64,000 bases of DNA from Nonomuraea roseoviolacea subsp. carminata (GTDB lineage: Bacteria > Actinomycetota > Actinomycetes > Streptosporangiales > Streptosporangiaceae). Positions within the stretch are counted from its first letter, which is position 1, and each line of letters starts with the position of its first letter. Below are positions 7,578 to 18,446 of the stretch, in pieces. A program made the position numbers and the translations under genes. The notes beneath the pieces are model-generated. The model ran no database searches, was not told the origin of the DNA, and saw nothing but the letters and a program-made list of their open reading frames with translations. The DNA is taken from positions 3,782,001 through 3,846,000 of the forward strand of contig NZ_JAMZEC010000001.1 of the NCBI RefSeq assembly GCF_024172185.1. The letters are read 5' to 3'.

Positions 7578-10376
7578 ATGAGCCTTGCGCTTTATCGCAA
7601 GTACCGACCCGGGACCTTCGCCGAGGTCAAGGGACAGGAGCACGTCACCGATCCGCTGCGCCAGGCGCTGCGTACGGGGCGCATCAACCACGCCTACCTG
7701 TTCAGCGGCCCGCGCGGGTGCGGCAAGACGTCCAGCGCGCGCATCCTGGCCCGCTCCCTCAACTGTGAGAAGGGCCCCACGCCCGACCCCTGCGGCGTCT
7801 GCGAGTCCTGCGTCGCCCTGGCCCCCACCGGCCCCGGCCACCTCGACGTCATCGAGATCGACGCGGCGTCCCACGGCGGCGTCGACGACGCGCGCGACCT
7901 GCGCGAGCGGGCCTTCTTCGCCCCGGTCTCCGCCCGCTACAAGATCTACATCATCGACGAGGCGCACATGGTGACCCGCGAGGGTTTCAACGCGCTGCTC
8001 AAACTCGTCGAGGAGCCCCCGCCGCACCTGAAGTTCATCTTCGCGACGACGGAGCCCGAGAAGGTCATCGGGACCATCAAGTCGCGCACCCATCACTACC
8101 CGTTCCGCCTGATGCCCCCGGCGACGCTGCGCGCGCTGCTGGAGGAGATCCTCTCCTCCGAGAGCGTCCCCTTCGAGCCGAACGCCCTTCCGCTGGTCGT
8201 GCGGGCCGGCGCCGGGTCCGCGCGCGACTCGCTGTCGATCCTCGACCAGCTCCTCGCGGGCGCCGAGGACGACGGCATCACGTACGCCAAGGCCGTCTCC
8301 CTGCTCGGCTACACCGACGGCGACCTGCTCGACGAGATCGTCAACGCCTTCGCCGCCCGTGACGGCGCGCGGGTGTTCCACGCGGTCAACCGCGTCATCG
8401 AGGGCGGCCACGACCCGCGCCGCTTCGCCTCCGACCTGCTGGAACGTTTCCGCGACCTGGTCATCCTGGCCAACGTCCCCGAGGCGGCGTCCAGCGGCCT
8501 GCTCGACCGCCCGGCCGACGAGCTGGAGCGCCTGGTGCAGCAGGCCGGCTCGATGGGGCCCGCCGAGCTGACGCGGGCCGCCGAGGTGTTCAACGCCGGG
8601 CTGACGGAGATGCGCGGCGCGACCTCGCCCCGGCTGCTGCTGGAGCTGATGTGCGCGCGCGTCCTGCTCCCCGGCGCCGCGCAGGGTGAGGAGGCGCTGC
8701 TCGCGCGCCTCGAACGCCTGGAGCGCGGCGGCACGCTCGCCGCCATGGCGGCCCGCTCGGGCGCGCCGGTCCCAGGCGCAGCCCTGGGTACGGCCGGCCA
8801 CGGTGGAGTCCCGGGTGCCGTCGGCCAGGGTGGAGCCCCAGGTGCGGCCGGGCACGGCGCGGTTCCGGGCATGGCGGCACAGGGCGCTTCGTTCGGCCCG
8901 GGGGCCTCGGCTGTCCCGGGCACCGCCGCTTCCGTGGTGCCCGCCGCCCACGCGGGCTCGGCCGGTGACGTGCCGGGCGCGGGAGGGGCCGCCTCCGAGG
9001 GGGCGGGCGTCGCGGGCCAGTCCACGGGCGGCGGCCACGCGGCTGCCGGAGTCGGTCACGCGGGCGCCGGGAGCGGTCAGGGCGGTGCGGTGGCGGGTGG
9101 CGCTGTGACGGGCGGTGCGGGTGCCGGTGTGTCCGGTGCCGCGCAGGAGGACGACGGCTGGCCCGAGACCGTGCGCCCCGGCGCGCCCCAGCAGCAGACC
9201 CCCGGACACGGACAACCCGGCGCCTCCGGCCAGGGTCACGGCGCGCCCGCGGGAGCCGATGCGGCCGGTCAGGCGGGCGGACACGCCCCGGCAGGCGGTC
9301 ATGCCCCGGCAGGGCAGCCGGGCGCGGGCGGTGGTTCGGGGCTCGCCCTGCTCCAGCAGCAGTGGCCCGCCGTGCTCGCGGCGCTCAAGCAGCGCAGCAT
9401 CGTCGTCTGGGCCAACGTCAGCACCAACGCCCAGGTCGTCGGCATCGAAGGCAACATCGTCACGCTCGGCTTCAGCCAGGTCGGCGCCATGAAGAACTTC
9501 ACCGGCGGAGGCAAGGACGCCGTCGTGGCCGCCGCGCTGGGTGACGTCCTCGGCAACACCTGGCGGGTGGAGTCGGTCGTCGGCGGCTCCCCGGTCGCGG
9601 GCGGGTCGCGTGGCCCGGCCGGCGGTCCGCCGCCCGGCCCGGCGCGGCCTCAGTCGCAGCCGGTTCCGCAGCAGCAGGCCGCTCCGGCGTCCCACGCGCC
9701 CGGCGGTCCGGCCTCGCACACGCAGTCCGGCCGTACGGGCTCGCACGGCTCGTCCCACGACGGCGCCGGCGCCCAGGAGTCCGGCGACTCCGGCGCGCCG
9801 GGGGCTCCTCCGGCCGCCCAGGGCGGCCCCGCTCAGCAGGGTGGCCCAGGTCAGCAGGGCGGCCAGGGTCAGGTGTCCGGTGGGCATGGCAGGCAGACGA
9901 CCGACGAGTCGTGGCCCGCGGCTCCGGACGACCCCGGCATGGGCTCGCCCCCCACTCCCGATCCCACCGACACGAGTCTCGTCAGGGGCGGCGGCGCGTG
10001 GGGCGCCGATGCGGGCCCGCAGGGCGGCGCACTGGCGGCGGCCGGCCTGGCGAGCGGCGGCACGACCGGCCCCGGGGCGCCTTCCAACGGCGCGGCGGGC
10101 TCGGGCGTCGCCGGCGCCGGCGCGGTCGGTCCCGGTTTGGCCGCCGCGCGGTCCGCGGCCAGGGCGGCGGCGCAGGCCGGTCCCCGGGCTCCGGGGGCGC
10201 GCCCCGCGTCCACGTCCGCGTGGCCGGAGACGGTGCCGAGCCGCAACAGGGTGCCCGAGTCCGACGACGTGGACCCGCTGAACGACGTGAACGCCGACGT
10301 GCACGAACTGTCCGGCATGGCCCTGCTCCAGCGGGAGCTCGGCGCCACGGTCATCGGCGAGATCAACCACGCCTGA
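7578..10376 (+). CDS. dnaX: DNA polymerase III subunits gamma/tau
   Basis: 932 residues. The N-terminal AAA+ domain holds Walker A GPRGCGKT (44-51), the zinc-binding cysteines C63/C72/C75/C78, and Walker B IIDEAH (125-130), followed by the TTEPEKV sensor region. This is the clamp-loader ATPase of the replisome. From about residue 385 onward it is extremely rich in Gly, Ala, Pro and Gln with degenerate repeats, interrupted by a conserved island (residues ~590-665, LLQQQWPAVLAALKQRS) that resembles tau domain V. It ends with the conserved LLQRELGATVIGEI. ATG 7578 is the family start. Confidence 0.97.
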   Translation: MSLALYRKYRPGTFAEVKGQEHVTDPLRQALRTGRINHAYLFSGPRGCGKTSSARILARSLNCEKGPTPDPCGVCESCVALAPTGPGHLDVIEIDAASHGGVDDARDLRERAFFAPVSARYKIYIIDEAHMVTREGFNALLKLVEEPPPHLKFIFATTEPEKVIGTIKSRTHHYPFRLMPPATLRALLEEILSSESVPFEPNALPLVVRAGAGSARDSLSILDQLLAGAEDDGITYAKAVSLLGYTDGDLLDEIVNAFAARDGARVFHAVNRVIEGGHDPRRFASDLLERFRDLVILANVPEAASSGLLDRPADELERLVQQAGSMGPAELTRAAEVFNAGLTEMRGATSPRLLLELMCARVLLPGAAQGEEALLARLERLERGGTLAAMAARSGAPVPGAALGTAGHGGVPGAVGQGGAPGAAGHGAVPGMAAQGASFGPGASAVPGTAASVVPAAHAGSAGDVPGAGGAASEGAGVAGQSTGGGHAAAGVGHAGAGSGQGGAVAGGAVTGGAGAGVSGAAQEDDGWPETVRPGAPQQQTPGHGQPGASGQGHGAPAGADAAGQAGGHAPAGGHAPAGQPGAGGGSGLALLQQQWPAVLAALKQRSIVVWANVSTNAQVVGIEGNIVTLGFSQVGAMKNFTGGGKDAVVAAALGDVLGNTWRVESVVGGSPVAGGSRGPAGGPPPGPARPQSQPVPQQQAAPASHAPGGPASHTQSGRTGSHGSSHDGAGAQESGDSGAPGAPPAAQGGPAQQGGPGQQGGQGQVSGGHGRQTTDESWPAAPDDPGMGSPPTPDPTDTSLVRGGGAWGADAGPQGGALAAAGLASGGTTGPGAPSNGAAGSGVAGAGAVGPGLAAARSAARAAAQAGPRAPGARPASTSAWPETVPSRNRVPESDDVDPLNDVNADVHELSGMALLQRELGATVIGEINHA

Positions 10377-10754
10377 CCGCCTCCACTTGAGGCGTAGGGG
10401 AGGGGCGCTGTGCCTCTTGGCGCCAAGGCCGCAGGTTCAAGGGAGGTGCGGTCTTCCGGGGGCCTCAGCGCGCAGGGCGGCGTGGCGGCGCAAAGGTGAG
10501 GCGCGGTGTGCTGGGGGAGAGGGCGCAGGTTTCGAGGAGCGCAATCTTCCGGGGGTGGCGGTATGCATGTAGGCACGGCGGCGTTTGGTGGGGCGCGGTG
10601 TGCTGTGCGGAGGGGGCCGCAGCTCCTGAGGGAGGCCGGAGGTCTGTGAGAGCTCGGGGCTGATGTGCGGCGAGTCGCAGAGGTAGAGGGGGGCGCGGCG
10701 CGTCGGGTGGAGACGTGGCTGCTGTATGCGTGGCGTGGGCCGGGGCGGGGTGGG
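10377..10754. other. Non-coding gap with a degenerate ~93-bp direct repeat
   Basis: No convincing gene. The sequence contains two degenerate copies of a ~93-bp unit: GCAGGTT..GAGG..GC(G/A)(G/A)TCTTCCGGGGG near 10431 and again near 10525, and GCGCGGTGTGCTG at 10501 and 10593. It separates dnaX from the convergent GAF regulator. Confidence 0.6.
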
Positions 10755-12374
10755 TCAGCAGGCGTAGAGGCGGGCGCGGGCGGCGGCGGCGCGGTGGTCG
10801 GCGAAGGGTAAGGACTCCGCGAGTCGTTCGAGGATCTGCAGGTCGTCGCGGCCGTTGGCGGTCTGCGCGTACGTCCACAGGTCGTCGGGGGAGCCGTGCA
10901 GCAGGAGGCAGGCGCGTACCTGCACCTCCAGTTCGTCGCGTTCGCGGCGGATCTCCGGTGACTCCGAGCGCGGCAGCAGCGGGCCCTTGTACGTGCGGGC
11001 CAGCGCCGCGGGCGCGTTGGCCGCCAGCAGGTGTCTCAGCTCCAGGAAGTCGGCCTCCACCGGGGAGGTCAGCCGGTACGGCTTGGCGCCGATGGTGCCC
11101 CGGAGCTGGGCGCGCAGCCGGTGGATCTCGGCCCTGATGGTGACCGGGTTGCCCGCGTCGCCGTACAGGTGGAAGGAGAGCTGTTCGGCGCTGAGACCGC
11201 GGGGGTGGAGGGCGAGCAGGGCGAGGATCTCGGCGTGGCGCAGGGAGAGGGGCAGGCGGCGCTCGCCGACGGCGGCCGTGGGGATGCCCTCGCCCAGGAA
11301 GCAGAGACGGAGCGCGGGGGGCGGGGAAGGCGCGGTCGTCACGGGCGTCGTCGTGCCGCTCACCAGATAGCCGTCGCAGAACGGCTCCAGCGTCACCGTC
11401 CTCCCGTCGCGCAGCAGCAGGCGGTCACCGTCGGCGGGGAGCCGCACGCGCGGGCCGAGGGCGCCGCCCGGGTCGCCGGCGATGACGCGGCCGGTGGCCG
11501 ACAGCAGGATCCCGGGCCTGCCGCGCAGTTCCTCGTAGCGGCGGAGGAGGCGCTCGTCGCGTTCGTACATGCGCAGGGCGAGCTGCGACTCGGCGAGCCG
11601 GGCGACGGTGCCGACCAGGGCGGCGGTGGCCGGGTGCAGGCTGGGCGCGGTGCCGCTGACGTCGACGCAGCCCAGCACCTCGCCCGAGTCGGGGTCGACG
11701 ATGGGGGCGGCGCTGCACGACCAGACGTGCAGCAGGCGCAGCAGATGCTCGGCGGAGTAGACGTTCACCGGGCGCAGCGCCGCCAGGGCGGTGCCGATGC
11801 CGTTGGTGCCCATGCGCTCCTCGGACCAGCCGTGGCCCTCGCTCAGGCCGATGCGGTCGGCGCTGCGCATGACGCCGAGGTTGCCGTCGCGCCACAGCAC
11901 CCGGCCGTCCCTGTCGGTGACGACCACGATGTGCCGGGACTCGTCGGCCATCCGCGCGAGCGTCTCGGTGAGCAGCGGCAGCAGGGGGCGCAGCGGGTGG
12001 GCGTCGCGCAGGTCGCCGAGGTGGGACAGGTCGAGGCTGAGGGGGGCGGGGCCGTGCTCCGGGTCGACGCCGGCCTCGACGGAGCGGCGCCAGGAGGTGG
12101 AGATGAGCCGGCGCGTCCCCTCGCCGAGGCCCGGCACCCTGCCGCGCGCCGCCGCCACGGTTTCGCCGGAGTCCGACGTCCTGCCGCGCGTCGCCGCCAC
12201 GGGCTCGCCGGAGTCCGATGTCCCGCCGCGCGCCGCCGCCACGGGTTCGCCGGCGCGGGGTGTCCTGCCGGGTGCCGCCGGGGCGGGGCCGCCGGGGTCG
12301 CCCGCTCCGCTCAGCGCCTCGTCGTGGGCGGCGCGCAGGCGGCGGGAGTACGCATCGAGATCGGCGTAACTCAT
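10755..12374 (-). CDS. GAF-domain transcriptional regulator with C-terminal winged helix (AcoR-like N-terminus)
   Basis: 539 residues. The N-terminus contains the AcoR-type segment LISTSWRRSVEAGVDPEHGP, followed by a GAF sensor domain (LADESRHIVVVTDRDG... ERMGTNGIGTALA). The C-terminus has an OmpR/SARP-like winged helix (LSLRHAEILALLALHPRGLS, then IRAEIHRLRAQL) in place of a sigma-54 AAA+ domain. ATG 12374 is preceded by GGAG. Residues ~40-90 hold three degenerate 14-residue repeats (TSDSGEPVAATRGR type). Actinomycete relatives often regulate aldehyde or alcohol dehydrogenases, but none is adjacent here. Confidence 0.85.
   Translation of the reverse strand: MSYADLDAYSRRLRAAHDEALSGAGDPGGPAPAAPGRTPRAGEPVAAARGGTSDSGEPVAATRGRTSDSGETVAAARGRVPGLGEGTRRLISTSWRRSVEAGVDPEHGPAPLSLDLSHLGDLRDAHPLRPLLPLLTETLARMADESRHIVVVTDRDGRVLWRDGNLGVMRSADRIGLSEGHGWSEERMGTNGIGTALAALRPVNVYSAEHLLRLLHVWSCSAAPIVDPDSGEVLGCVDVSGTAPSLHPATAALVGTVARLAESQLALRMYERDERLLRRYEELRGRPGILLSATGRVIAGDPGGALGPRVRLPADGDRLLLRDGRTVTLEPFCDGYLVSGTTTPVTTAPSPPPALRLCFLGEGIPTAAVGERRLPLSLRHAEILALLALHPRGLSAEQLSFHLYGDAGNPVTIRAEIHRLRAQLRGTIGAKPYRLTSPVEADFLELRHLLAANAPAALARTYKGPLLPRSESPEIRRERDELEVQVRACLLLHGSPDDLWTYAQTANGRDDLQILERLAESLPFADHRAAAARARLYAC
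12125..12265 (-). repeat. In-frame 42-bp tandem repeat inside the GAF regulator gene
   Basis: Three degenerate copies encode 14-residue units of the type (T)(S/P)(D/R)(S/A)GE(P/T)VAA(A/T)RG(R/G). The repeat forms a disordered linker between the N-terminal helix and the SWRRS segment. Its length is a multiple of three, so copy-number change would keep the frame. Confidence 0.75.
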
Positions 12375-12699
12375 CGGCCACTCCAAGTAGTCGACCCGTA
12401 TGGCGAGCATCCGCGTTCGGGGGCGGTCGGCGCAAGTACTTCGACGTATCGCGCACGGTGATGACCCGGTCGCAACGTGTGTGCAACGTGAAGGAGTCTA
12501 CGGTCGGGCACCGAACGCCGGCCCGGCGCGGCCGCTCCGGCCGGCGTGCCGGCCGGGTCTCGGACACTGGAGGGGGGCCGGGACCCGGCCGAACAGAACG
12601 ACCTGAGGTGAAACACTGGTAAGCCCCCAGTACATGACGGGCTCCAAACGCCGTAGGCTCGTGGCAGTCAAGAACGCGGAGCCACGAGGAGCGCAGACG
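12375..12699. other. Divergent intergenic region between the GAF regulator and ybaB
   Basis: 325 bp without a supported gene. It holds a strong hairpin GGCCGGCGTGCCGGCC near 12541, a direct repeat GCAACGTG (12471 and 12483), and a TAGGCT -10-like box at 12655-12660 that could serve ybaB-recR. Confidence 0.45.
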
Positions 12700-13050
12700 G
12701 TGAACCCAGGGGATGTCAACCTGCAGCAGCTGCTGGAGCAGGCCCAGCTCATGCAGCAGCAGCTCGTGAGCGCCCAGCAGGAGCTCAACGACTCGCAGAT
12801 CGAGGGCTCGGCCGGCGGGGGCCTGGTCACGGCCGTCGTCAACGGCTCGGGAGAGCTGCTCGAACTCAAGATCAACCCGAGTGTCGTCGACGCCGGCGAC
12901 CCGCAGGACACCGCCGACACCATCGCCGACCTGGTGATCGCGGCCGTCCGTGACGCGGTCCGGGCGGCGGCCGACCTGCAGCAGGAGAAGCTCGGGCCGC
13001 TCGCGCAGGGCCTCGGCGGCGGCGGTCTCGGTCAGCTGCCAGGGTTCTAG
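12700..13050 (+). CDS. YbaB/EbfC family nucleoid-associated protein
   Basis: 116 residues. The Gln/Leu-rich first helix ([20 protein letters not shown]) and the strand pattern [21 protein letters not shown] identify the family: small dimeric DNA-binding proteins usually next to recR. GTG 12700 is chosen, with GAGGAG about 8 nt upstream; the longer frame from 12634 has no ribosome site. It lies 3 nt before recR, so the two are one operon, as in most bacteria. Confidence 0.95.
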   Translation: MNPGDVNLQQLLEQAQLMQQQLVSAQQELNDSQIEGSAGGGLVTAVVNGSGELLELKINPSVVDAGDPQDTADTIADLVIAAVRDAVRAAADLQQEKLGPLAQGLGGGGLGQLPGF

Positions 13051-13053
13051 ACC

Positions 13054-13653
13054 ATGTACGAAGGTGTCGTCCAGAACCTGATCGACGAGCTCGGGCTGCT
13101 GCCGGGGGTCGGGCCGAAGAGCGCGCAGCGCATCGCGTTCCACCTGCTGGCGGCCGACCCGGCCGACGTCAAACGGCTGGCGCACGCCCTGCTGGAGGTC
13201 AAGGAGAAGGCCCGGTTCTGCCGGGTGTGCGGCAACGTGGCCTCCGAGGAGGAGTGCCGGATCTGCCGCGACCCGCGTCGCGACACCCATGTGATCTGCG
13301 TGGTGGAGGAGTCGAAGGACGTCGTCGCGATCGAGAAGACGCGCGAGTTCCGCGGCACCTACCACGTGCTCGGCGGCGCGATCAGCCCGATCGACGGCAT
13401 CGGGCCCGACGACCTGCGCATCCGCGAGCTCATGACGCGCCTGGCCGACGGCCGGGTCACGGAGCTGATCCTCGCCACCGACCCCAACCTCGAGGGCGAG
13501 GCGACGGCGACCTATCTGGCCCGGCTGGTCAAGCCGATGGGCATGAAGGTGACACGATTGGCCAGCGGCCTGCCCGTGGGCGGTGACCTGGAGTACGCCG
13601 ACGAGGTGACGCTGGGCCGGGCGTTCGAAGGACGGAGGCTGTTGGATGTCTGA
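13054..13653 (+). CDS. recR: Recombination protein RecR
   Basis: 199 residues, full length. In order: the helix-hairpin-helix ([17 protein letters not shown]), the four-cysteine zinc motif ([16 protein letters not shown]), the Toprim domain ([15 protein letters not shown]... YHVLGG) and the C-terminal Walker-like loop. RecR works with RecO/RecF to load RecA at gaps. Its last 8 nt overlap the following DUF5063 gene. Confidence 0.98.
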   Translation: MYEGVVQNLIDELGLLPGVGPKSAQRIAFHLLAADPADVKRLAHALLEVKEKARFCRVCGNVASEEECRICRDPRRDTHVICVVEESKDVVAIEKTREFRGTYHVLGGAISPIDGIGPDDLRIRELMTRLADGRVTELILATDPNLEGEATATYLARLVKPMGMKVTRLASGLPVGGDLEYADEVTLGRAFEGRRLLDV

Positions 13654-14176
13654 CCAGTGGAGCGCGCTGGCCGAGGAGATCGCGGCGCACGCGCAGAACT
13701 ACCTGGACGGCCTGACCAGGGTCGCGGGCGGCGAGGGCGGCGACGCCATCTGGTCCCTGCTGCTGGTCGAGGTCGCGCAGATGAGTCTCGCGGGAGCCAA
13801 GCTCGGGGCGAACGAGGACGTGATCCTCTCCGGCAACAACGAGCCTCCGCTGAGTGAGGACCCCGACATCGACGGCGTGCGCACCGCGCTGGCCGAGCGG
13901 CTCGGGGCGGTCGACGACTACGCCGAGGTGTTCGACCCGTACAAGGACACGAACGTCACGCCGTACCGGCTGTCCGACGACCTGACCGCGGTGGCCGCCG
14001 ACCTCATCCACGGGCTGCGGCACTACCAGGCGGGCCGGCCGCACGAGGCGCTGTGGTGGTGGCAGTACTCCTACTTCAACACGTGGGGCAACCACGCGGG
14101 CGCGGCGATGCGGGCGCTGCAGGCGCTGGCTGCGCACTCGCGTCTCGACGTCGCGGAGGAGACCACGGCCGTCTGA
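13646..14176 (+). CDS. DUF5063 domain protein
   Basis: 176 residues, acidic, with the conserved C-terminal segment [29 protein letters not shown] that marks DUF5063. Function unknown. It overlaps recR by 8 nt and so belongs to the ybaB-recR operon. In many actinomycetes the same gene lies between recR and the aspartokinase gene. Cytoplasmic; no membrane segment or signal peptide. Confidence 0.92.
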   Translation: MSDQWSALAEEIAAHAQNYLDGLTRVAGGEGGDAIWSLLLVEVAQMSLAGAKLGANEDVILSGNNEPPLSEDPDIDGVRTALAERLGAVDDYAEVFDPYKDTNVTPYRLSDDLTAVAADLIHGLRHYQAGRPHEALWWWQYSYFNTWGNHAGAAMRALQALAAHSRLDVAEETTAV

Positions 14177-14287
14177 TCCCACTGTCCACGGATCGACCCT
14201 GTCCGTCCCACATAGTGGTATGGGCCAGCGGTGGCACGAGATGCCCCCAGTAGACTGGCAGCTCACAGTCCAATCCGGGAGACTCTC

Positions 14288-15558
<1,271 letters not shown>

Positions 15559-15562
<4 letters not shown>

Positions 15563-16617
15563 GCAGGCCCAACCTCGCCCTGATCGGCGCCACCGGCGCC
15601 GTGGGCACCGTCATGCGCGACATCGTGTCCACCCGTGACGACATCTGGGGCGAGATCCGTCTCGTCGCCTCCCCGCGCTCGGCGGGCAAGACGCTGAAGG
15701 TGCGCGGCGAGGACGTCGTCGTCCAGGCCCTCGCCCCCGAGGTGTTCGACGGCATCGACATCGCCATCTTCGACGTGCCCGACGAGGTCGCCGCCGAGTG
15801 GGTGCCGGTCGCCGCCGCGCGCGGCGCGATCGCGATCGACAAGTCCGGCACGTTCCGCATGGAGCCGGACGTCCCGCTGGTCGTGCCCGAGGTCAACCCG
15901 CAGGACGCGCGTCAGCGTCCCCGGGGCATCATCTCCACGCCCAACTGCACCACGCTGTCGATGATGGCCGCCATGGGCGCGCTGCACGCCGTGTACGGCC
16001 TCAAGGAGCTCGTCGTCGCCTCCTACCAGGCGGTCTCGGGCGCCGGCGTGGCCGGTCCGGCGCGGCTGTACGACGAGGTCGAGGCGCTGGCCGGCGACCG
16101 CTCGGTCGGCCAGACGGCCGGCGACGTGCGCAAGGTCCTGGCCAACAAGCTGTCCGACGACTCGCCGTTCCCGGCGCCCATCGCGTTCAACGTGGTGCCG
16201 TGGGCGGGCTCGTACAAGGACGGCGGCTGGGCCTCCGAGGAGGTCAAGCTCCGCAACGAGTCGCGCAAGATCCTCGGCATCCCCGACCTCAAGGTCTCCG
16301 CGACCTGCGTCAGGGTGCCCGTGGTGACCACGCACTCGCTGGCCGTCCACGCCCGCTTCGAGCGCGACGTCACGGTCGCCGACGCCCACCGGGTGCTGGA
16401 GGCGGCGCCGACCGTGGTGCTCATGGACGACCCGGCCAACGGGGTCTACCCGACGCCGCTCGACGTGGTCGGCAACGACCCCACCTACGTGGGCCGGATC
16501 CGGCAGGCGTTCGACTTCCCGAACACGCTCGACCTGTTCGTGTGCGGCGACAACCTGCGCAAGGGCGCGGCCCTCAACGCGGCGGAGATCGCCGAGCTGG
16601 TCGCGCGCGAGCTCTGA
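15559..16617 (+). CDS. asd: Aspartate-semialdehyde dehydrogenase
   Basis: 352 residues. The N-terminal NADP-binding motif is GATGAVG (10-16), the active-site cysteine is Cys130 in STPNCTT, and the substrate-binding region includes [12 protein letters not shown]. It reduces aspartyl phosphate to the semialdehyde, the second step of the aspartate pathway. Start ATG overlaps the aspartokinase stop (ATGA), so the two are translationally coupled. A 16-bp tandem repeat starts within its stop codon. Confidence 0.97.
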
Positions 16618-16707
16618 GCCGGTAGTGCTCCGAGCCGGTGGCGTTCCGAGCCGGTAGTGCTCTGAGCCGGTAGCGCTCTGAGCGGATAGCGCCCTGAGGC
16701 GGTGGCC
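16616..16707 (+). repeat. 16-bp tandem repeat starting in the asd stop codon
   Basis: Five and a half units of the type GAGCCGGTAGTGCTCT, starting at base 2 of the asd TGA (16615-16617). Units 1, 3 and 4 are nearly identical; units 5 and 6 have decayed. The rest of the gap to 16920 shows GT-rich low-complexity sequence and no gene. Confidence 0.85.
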
Positions 16708-16920
16708 GACGGGTGAGGGCGTGCGTGGACCTGTGTGGGTCCGCGTGCGCCCTTTCCGGTGTGTGGACGTACGTACGTGGTGCCGGGTTCCGGCGGGTGT
16801 ACGTGCGTGGTCCCGGTTCCGGGTGTGTGTCCCCGGTTCCGGGTGCGGGCGTGCGTCGTCGGCACCGTACGTGCGGAGTGTGGTGGCCGAAGCGGCCGGG
16901 AAGGTGCCGCGGACGGGCCG

Positions 16921-17553
16921 TCAGCGGAACAGGATGTCCCAGTGGTCCGACTCGTCGGCGAAGATCGTGCCGGCGTCCGAGCGGTACAGGGGCGAGCCGT
17001 CGCCGCGCGTCCGGGTCTGCCGGTAGTGGTCGGTGATGTACTGGTCGATGCAGCGGTTGTGTGAGATGTCGAGCTTGTAGCCGGCCCCGTGGCTGTAGCG
17101 GCCGGGCGCGTGGCCGGCCTCGGTGCCGCCCGTCACGGTGATCGGGCAGCCGCTCTCGCGCTTGAGGTCGACGATCCGGTCGATCGTGCCGGTGCGCACC
17201 CGGTCCAGCGACGTGCAGGTGAAGATCCGCCGATCCGTGCAGTGCCCGGACGACTTGTAGCGCATCCCCGCCGCCTCCAGGAAGCCGGCGGCGAGGTCGT
17301 GCGACATCCGCACCATCGGCGCGTTGCGGGCGCGGACCTGGTCAAGGTCCGCCACGCGCGCCGCGCGGTGCTTGGCGGAGCCCCGTCGCGGGAGGGCGAC
17401 GGAGTACGACCTGATGATCACTGGTGGCGTCGCACGCCGTTCGCCGTCCGTGTTCACGGAAGCGGCCGAGGCGGTGGACGCCAGCGCGATTATGGAGATC
17501 TCAATGCCGAGGAACGCGGCCAGCAGAGGCCGCACTCTTCCACGTATCCACAT
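16921..17553 (-). CDS. Secreted M15-like (D-Ala-D-Ala carboxypeptidase type) peptidase
   Basis: 210 residues with a signal peptide (hydrophobic 9-28, likely cleavage after ASTASA). The C-terminal half carries the zinc pattern of M15/VanY enzymes: SHGAGYKLD supplies His155 and Asp162, and ESDHW supplies His204. Two cysteine pairs (C105/C113, C136/C168) may form disulfides. A role in trimming peptidoglycan peptides outside the cell is inferred from these residues. The gene stands alone, divergent from a TetR gene. Overall similarity beyond the motif was not checked. Confidence 0.75.
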   Translation of the reverse strand: MWIRGRVRPLLAAFLGIEISIIALASTASAASVNTDGERRATPPVIIRSYSVALPRRGSAKHRAARVADLDQVRARNAPMVRMSHDLAAGFLEAAGMRYKSSGHCTDRRIFTCTSLDRVRTGTIDRIVDLKRESGCPITVTGGTEAGHAPGRYSHGAGYKLDISHNRCIDQYITDHYRQTRTRGDGSPLYRSDAGTIFADESDHWDILFR

Positions 17554-17709
17554 GTCGATGCCTTTTCGCGGAAATAGCCCTTCCGCCTGAAAACATCAAT
17601 CCCATGCTTCACACCGGATAACCCGCGTCACTCCCGGATTTTGCCCTGTGGTGTCGATCACCGTGCGGCTCCATGACCTAACCCGGTACGAACCCGTAAA
17701 GTGACGAGC

Positions 17710-18378
17710 GTGTCCGAAGCCCGAAACCGAGGATCGGAGAGCACCCGAGAGGTCATCGTCGAGACGGCATTGCGACTGTTCCGGGAGCGCGGCTTCGACG
17801 CGACGACCATGCGCGCCATCGCGGCCGAGGCCGGGGTGTCGGTGGGTAACGCCTACTACTACTTCGAGAGCAAGGAGGCGTTGATCCAGGCGTACTACGA
17901 CCGCGCCCAGACCGAGCACGAGGCCGCCTGCCGCCGGCTGCTCGACACGGAGACCTCCTTCGCAGCGCGGCTGAGCGGCGTGCTGCGCGAGTGGGTGCGC
18001 GTGTCGGAGCCGTACCACGAGTTCGCGGTGAAGTTCTTCAAGCACGCGGCCGAGCCGACCAACCCGCTGAGCCCGTTCAGCGCGCAGACCTCGCCGGCCC
18101 GTGAGGCGTCGATCGCCATCTACCGGCAGGTCGTCGAGGGCTCGCGCGACCGCATGAACGAGGACCTGCGCGAGGAGCTGCCCGAGCTGCTGTGGCTGCT
18201 GTCGATGGGCATGGTGCTGTTCTGGGTGCACGACACCTCGCCGGGCTGCGAGCGCACGTACCGGCTGATCGACGTGACCGTGCCGCTGGTGGACCGGCTC
18301 GTGGGGCTGTCGCACCTGCCGGGGCTGCGCGGGATCACCAAGGACTTCATCGCGGCGGTCCACGAACTGCGGGCGTGA
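17710..18378 (+). CDS. TetR/AcrR family regulator
   Basis: 222 residues. The helix-turn-helix covers about residues 10-60 (TREVIVETALRLFRERGF, then VSVGNAYYYFESKEAL). The C-terminal ligand domain is large, with YHEFAVKFFKHAAEP. A -10 box TAAAGT (17697-17702) lies 7 nt before GTG 17710, so a leaderless start there is preferred over the in-frame GTG 17701. The LLM oxidoreductase gene follows 68 nt downstream on the same strand and is the obvious candidate target. Confidence 0.9.
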   Translation: MSEARNRGSESTREVIVETALRLFRERGFDATTMRAIAAEAGVSVGNAYYYFESKEALIQAYYDRAQTEHEAACRRLLDTETSFAARLSGVLREWVRVSEPYHEFAVKFFKHAAEPTNPLSPFSAQTSPAREASIAIYRQVVEGSRDRMNEDLREELPELLWLLSMGMVLFWVHDTSPGCERTYRLIDVTVPLVDRLVGLSHLPGLRGITKDFIAAVHELRA

Positions 18379-18446
18379 GCCCCCGCGACGGCATACCGTC
18401 CGGTTGGTATGGTCGCCGGAGTACCGACGCCGAGCGGGAGGCCGCG

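Noticed and set aside
7341..10370. A 1009-codon open frame antisense to dnaX
   Set aside because: Composition shadow of a GC-rich gene; dnaX on the plus strand has every conserved motif, and the antisense product matches no family.
17554..17709. A c-di-AMP riboswitch before the cell-wall peptidase gene
   Set aside because: The conserved ydaO-type core cannot be recognised in the leader.
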